Source: JAMQKA01 sp033722415 (GTDB lineage Bacteria; Bacteroidota; Rhodothermia; Balneolales; Balneolaceae). From it: DNA of 15,876 bases. The notes below the pieces were generated by a model. The model was given only the letters and a program-made list of their open reading frames with translations, had not been told where the DNA came from and searched no databases. Where the stretch lies: positions 1 through 15,876 of the forward strand of contig JAWVZC010000051.1 of NCBI GenBank assembly GCA_033722415.1. Direction: 5' to 3'. A program made the translations under genes and the position numbers. Shown here one piece after another: positions 14,464 to 15,876 of this stretch. The stretch's first letter is position 1. Every line of letters starts with the position of its first letter.

Positions 14464-15876
14464 TTATTCATTCCGTAAACTATCCACAGGGCCCATACAG
14501 GCCGCTTTCACCGATTGATAACTTACCGAAATCCAGGCAGTTGCCAGGGCCCCCAGGCCCGACAGCAGGAACACCCCAAATCCGATATCGATGCGGTATG
14601 CGAAATCCTGCAGCCACTGCTGCATGGCATACCAGGATACCGGCACCGCAATAACAAACGAGAGCGCCACCAGTCGTGTAAGTTCCCTGTTCACAAGCAT
14701 GACGATTTGCGTTGACGAGGCCCCCAGCACCTTGCGCACCCCGATCTCTTTGGTGCGCCGAGCAATCATAAGCGCGGCCAGTCCAAAAAGGCCCAGGCAC
14801 GCGATGACAATGGCCAGCGAAGAACCCGCCCCCGCTATCTTGCTGAGTCGTTCCTCCTGCCGGTACCGGTTATCGACAGCCTGGTCGAGAAACGTATAGG
14901 TAAAGGGAGCGCCGGGAGCCACCTGTTCCCAGGCACGTTGAATCGCATCCATTGTTGCAGGGATATCCCCGGAAGCTAACTTCAGGGCGATACGCGGGAT
15001 GGGGGGAGCCTGGAAACCGATGTTGTCGACACCGCTCAGCAGAATTTGCGGATTGATGGACAGGGCCAGCGGTTCCACTTCGGAGTAGAGCGACTCGTAG
15101 TTGAAGTTTTCCGTGACTCCCACAATCTCGTGATCCTCAAACAGTCCCGGCAGCTGCTGCCCGATGGGATTCTCCAAACCGAACGCCTCCACCAGTGCCT
15201 CATTGACGATAACACCCCGGCGCCGGTCGGTTGAAATCTCCTCCGAAAAGTAGCGGCCGCGGGTAATATTGATCCCCATGGCACGCAGGTAACAGGCATT
15301 CACAACGTTGATATTCATCACATACCTGCGACCGTTTTGATCGCGGAAGTCAACGTTTATCCACCCGGGCTCGGCGGGAGTGTACAGGGAGGCGGCAATT
15401 CCGGTAATACCGGGCTGTGATTCCAGCAGGCTGCGAAGCAGGTCCACCATTGTTTCGGCCTCTTCGATCGCGCTCATCAGTCCGCTGCCGGGAGCGGGTG
15501 CAGCGTCGGTCTGCAGAATCAGGACCTGCTGTTTCTGGTAGCCCAGATCTTTACTTCGAAGAAAATCAGGCTGGCGGTTGACCGACAGGGTACTGGCGAT
15601 AAGGAAAATGGAAAGCGAAAACTGGAATACCACCATTCCCTTCCGGAAGAAACTGTTGTCAGCCCTGATACTGAGTTTGCCCTTCAATACATCGGCGGGA
15701 CGAAATCCCGACAGAATAAGTGCGGGATAGATTCCCGATACCAGGCTGACAAGCATGGCCAGTGATATAAAAAACAGGACGCTCCGGTATCCAAACTGCA
15801 GTTCAAGCGCAGTGCCCGATAGCGCATTGAACAGCGGTAAAAAGAGCTCCGCTAACAATATGCCCATCAACAGGGC
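14464..15876 (-). CDS. ABC transporter permease, MacB/FtsX type (5' end beyond the window)
   Basis: The visible 470 codons are the C-terminal part of a two-FtsX-domain permease; the frame is still open at the right edge. The visible part starts in the last membrane helices of the first FtsX domain (GIYPALILSGFRPADVLKG), continues with the helix FQFSLSIFLIAS, and has a second periplasmic region with YFSEEISTDRRRGVIVNEAL and HEIVGVTENFNYESL. It ends with the second FtsX domain, including the motif KEIGVRKVLGAS. The layout matches the complete permease at 12-2441. It is followed after 98 bases by the LolD/MacB-type ATPase on the same strand, so the two probably make one export complex. The substrate is not evident. 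Confidence 0.92.
   Translation of the reverse strand, partial: ALLMGILLAELFLPLFNALSGTALELQFGYRSVLFFISLAMLVSLVSGIYPALILSGFRPADVLKGKLSIRADNSFFRKGMVVFQFSLSIFLIASTLSVNRQPDFLRSKDLGYQKQQVLILQTDAAPAPGSGLMSAIEEAETMVDLLRSLLESQPGITGIAASLYTPAEPGWINVDFRDQNGRRYVMNINVVNACYLRAMGINITRGRYFSEEISTDRRRGVIVNEALVEAFGLENPIGQQLPGLFEDHEIVGVTENFNYESLYSEVEPLALSINPQILLSGVDNIGFQAPPIPRIALKLASGDIPATMDAIQRAWEQVAPGAPFTYTFLDQAVDNRYRQEERLSKIAGAGSSLAIVIACLGLFGLAALMIARRTKEIGVRKVLGASSTQIVMLVNRELTRLVALSFVIAVPVSWYAMQQWLQDFAYRIDIGFGVFLLSGLGALATAWISVSYQSVKAACMGPVDSLRNE

Noticed and set aside
1..15876. CRISPR array, tRNA or rRNA genes
   Set aside because: No regularly spaced direct repeats and no tRNA or rRNA-like sequence were seen on either strand.

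Overview
The window reads as a chromosomal segment from an FCB-group bacterium, most likely Bacteroidota or Balneolota/Rhodothermota. The grounds are the several ~800-residue two-FtsX-domain ABC permeases with the N-terminal style 'RNILKQKGYALINILGLAIG', an ECF sigma factor placed directly upstream of a kinase-TM-TPR protein, poor Shine-Dalgarno signals, and a DUF3052 protein. This placement is inferred from family content; there is no rRNA or other taxonomic marker in the window.

Layout, left to right. 12-2441 (-): a complete MacB/FtsX-type ABC permease. 2585-3646 (-): a secreted class C beta-lactamase-like serine hydrolase. 3930-5867 (+): the only convincing plus-strand gene, a lipoprotein of the cholesterol-dependent cytolysin (CDC) superfamily whose membrane-recognition domain 4 is missing and replaced by four ~60-residue repeats that look like a four-bladed hemopexin-like propeller. 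A strong intrinsic terminator follows it. 5928-7053: about 1.1 kb with no convincing gene, some tiny minus-strand open frames and a symmetric hairpin. 7054-10174 (-): a signalling pair, ECF-like sigma factor then Ser/Thr kinase-TM-TPR protein, in which both genes are broken by point lesions. 10593-12566 (-): a two-gene unit, secreted M20 metallopeptidase then DUF3052 protein. 12961-15876 (-): an ABC export cluster made of a permease (cut by the right edge), a LolD/MacB-type ATPase, and the last 224 codons of a second permease that has lost its 5' part.

What stands out. The CDC-like lipoprotein is the most interesting gene. Its pore-forming core aligns motif by motif with classical CDCs, but it has no undecapeptide and no domain 4, and it carries a lipobox. 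Related CDC-like proteins of Bacteroidota are reported to act against other bacteria, so a cell-surface weapon with a propeller as its targeting module is a reasonable hypothesis. The second point is coordinated decay. The sigma factor has a -1 frameshift, two in-frame stops and probably a lost start codon. Its kinase partner has one in-frame TAA inside an otherwise continuous 824-codon frame. The truncated permease is a third gene in decay, so the right half of the window looks like a region under relaxed selection.
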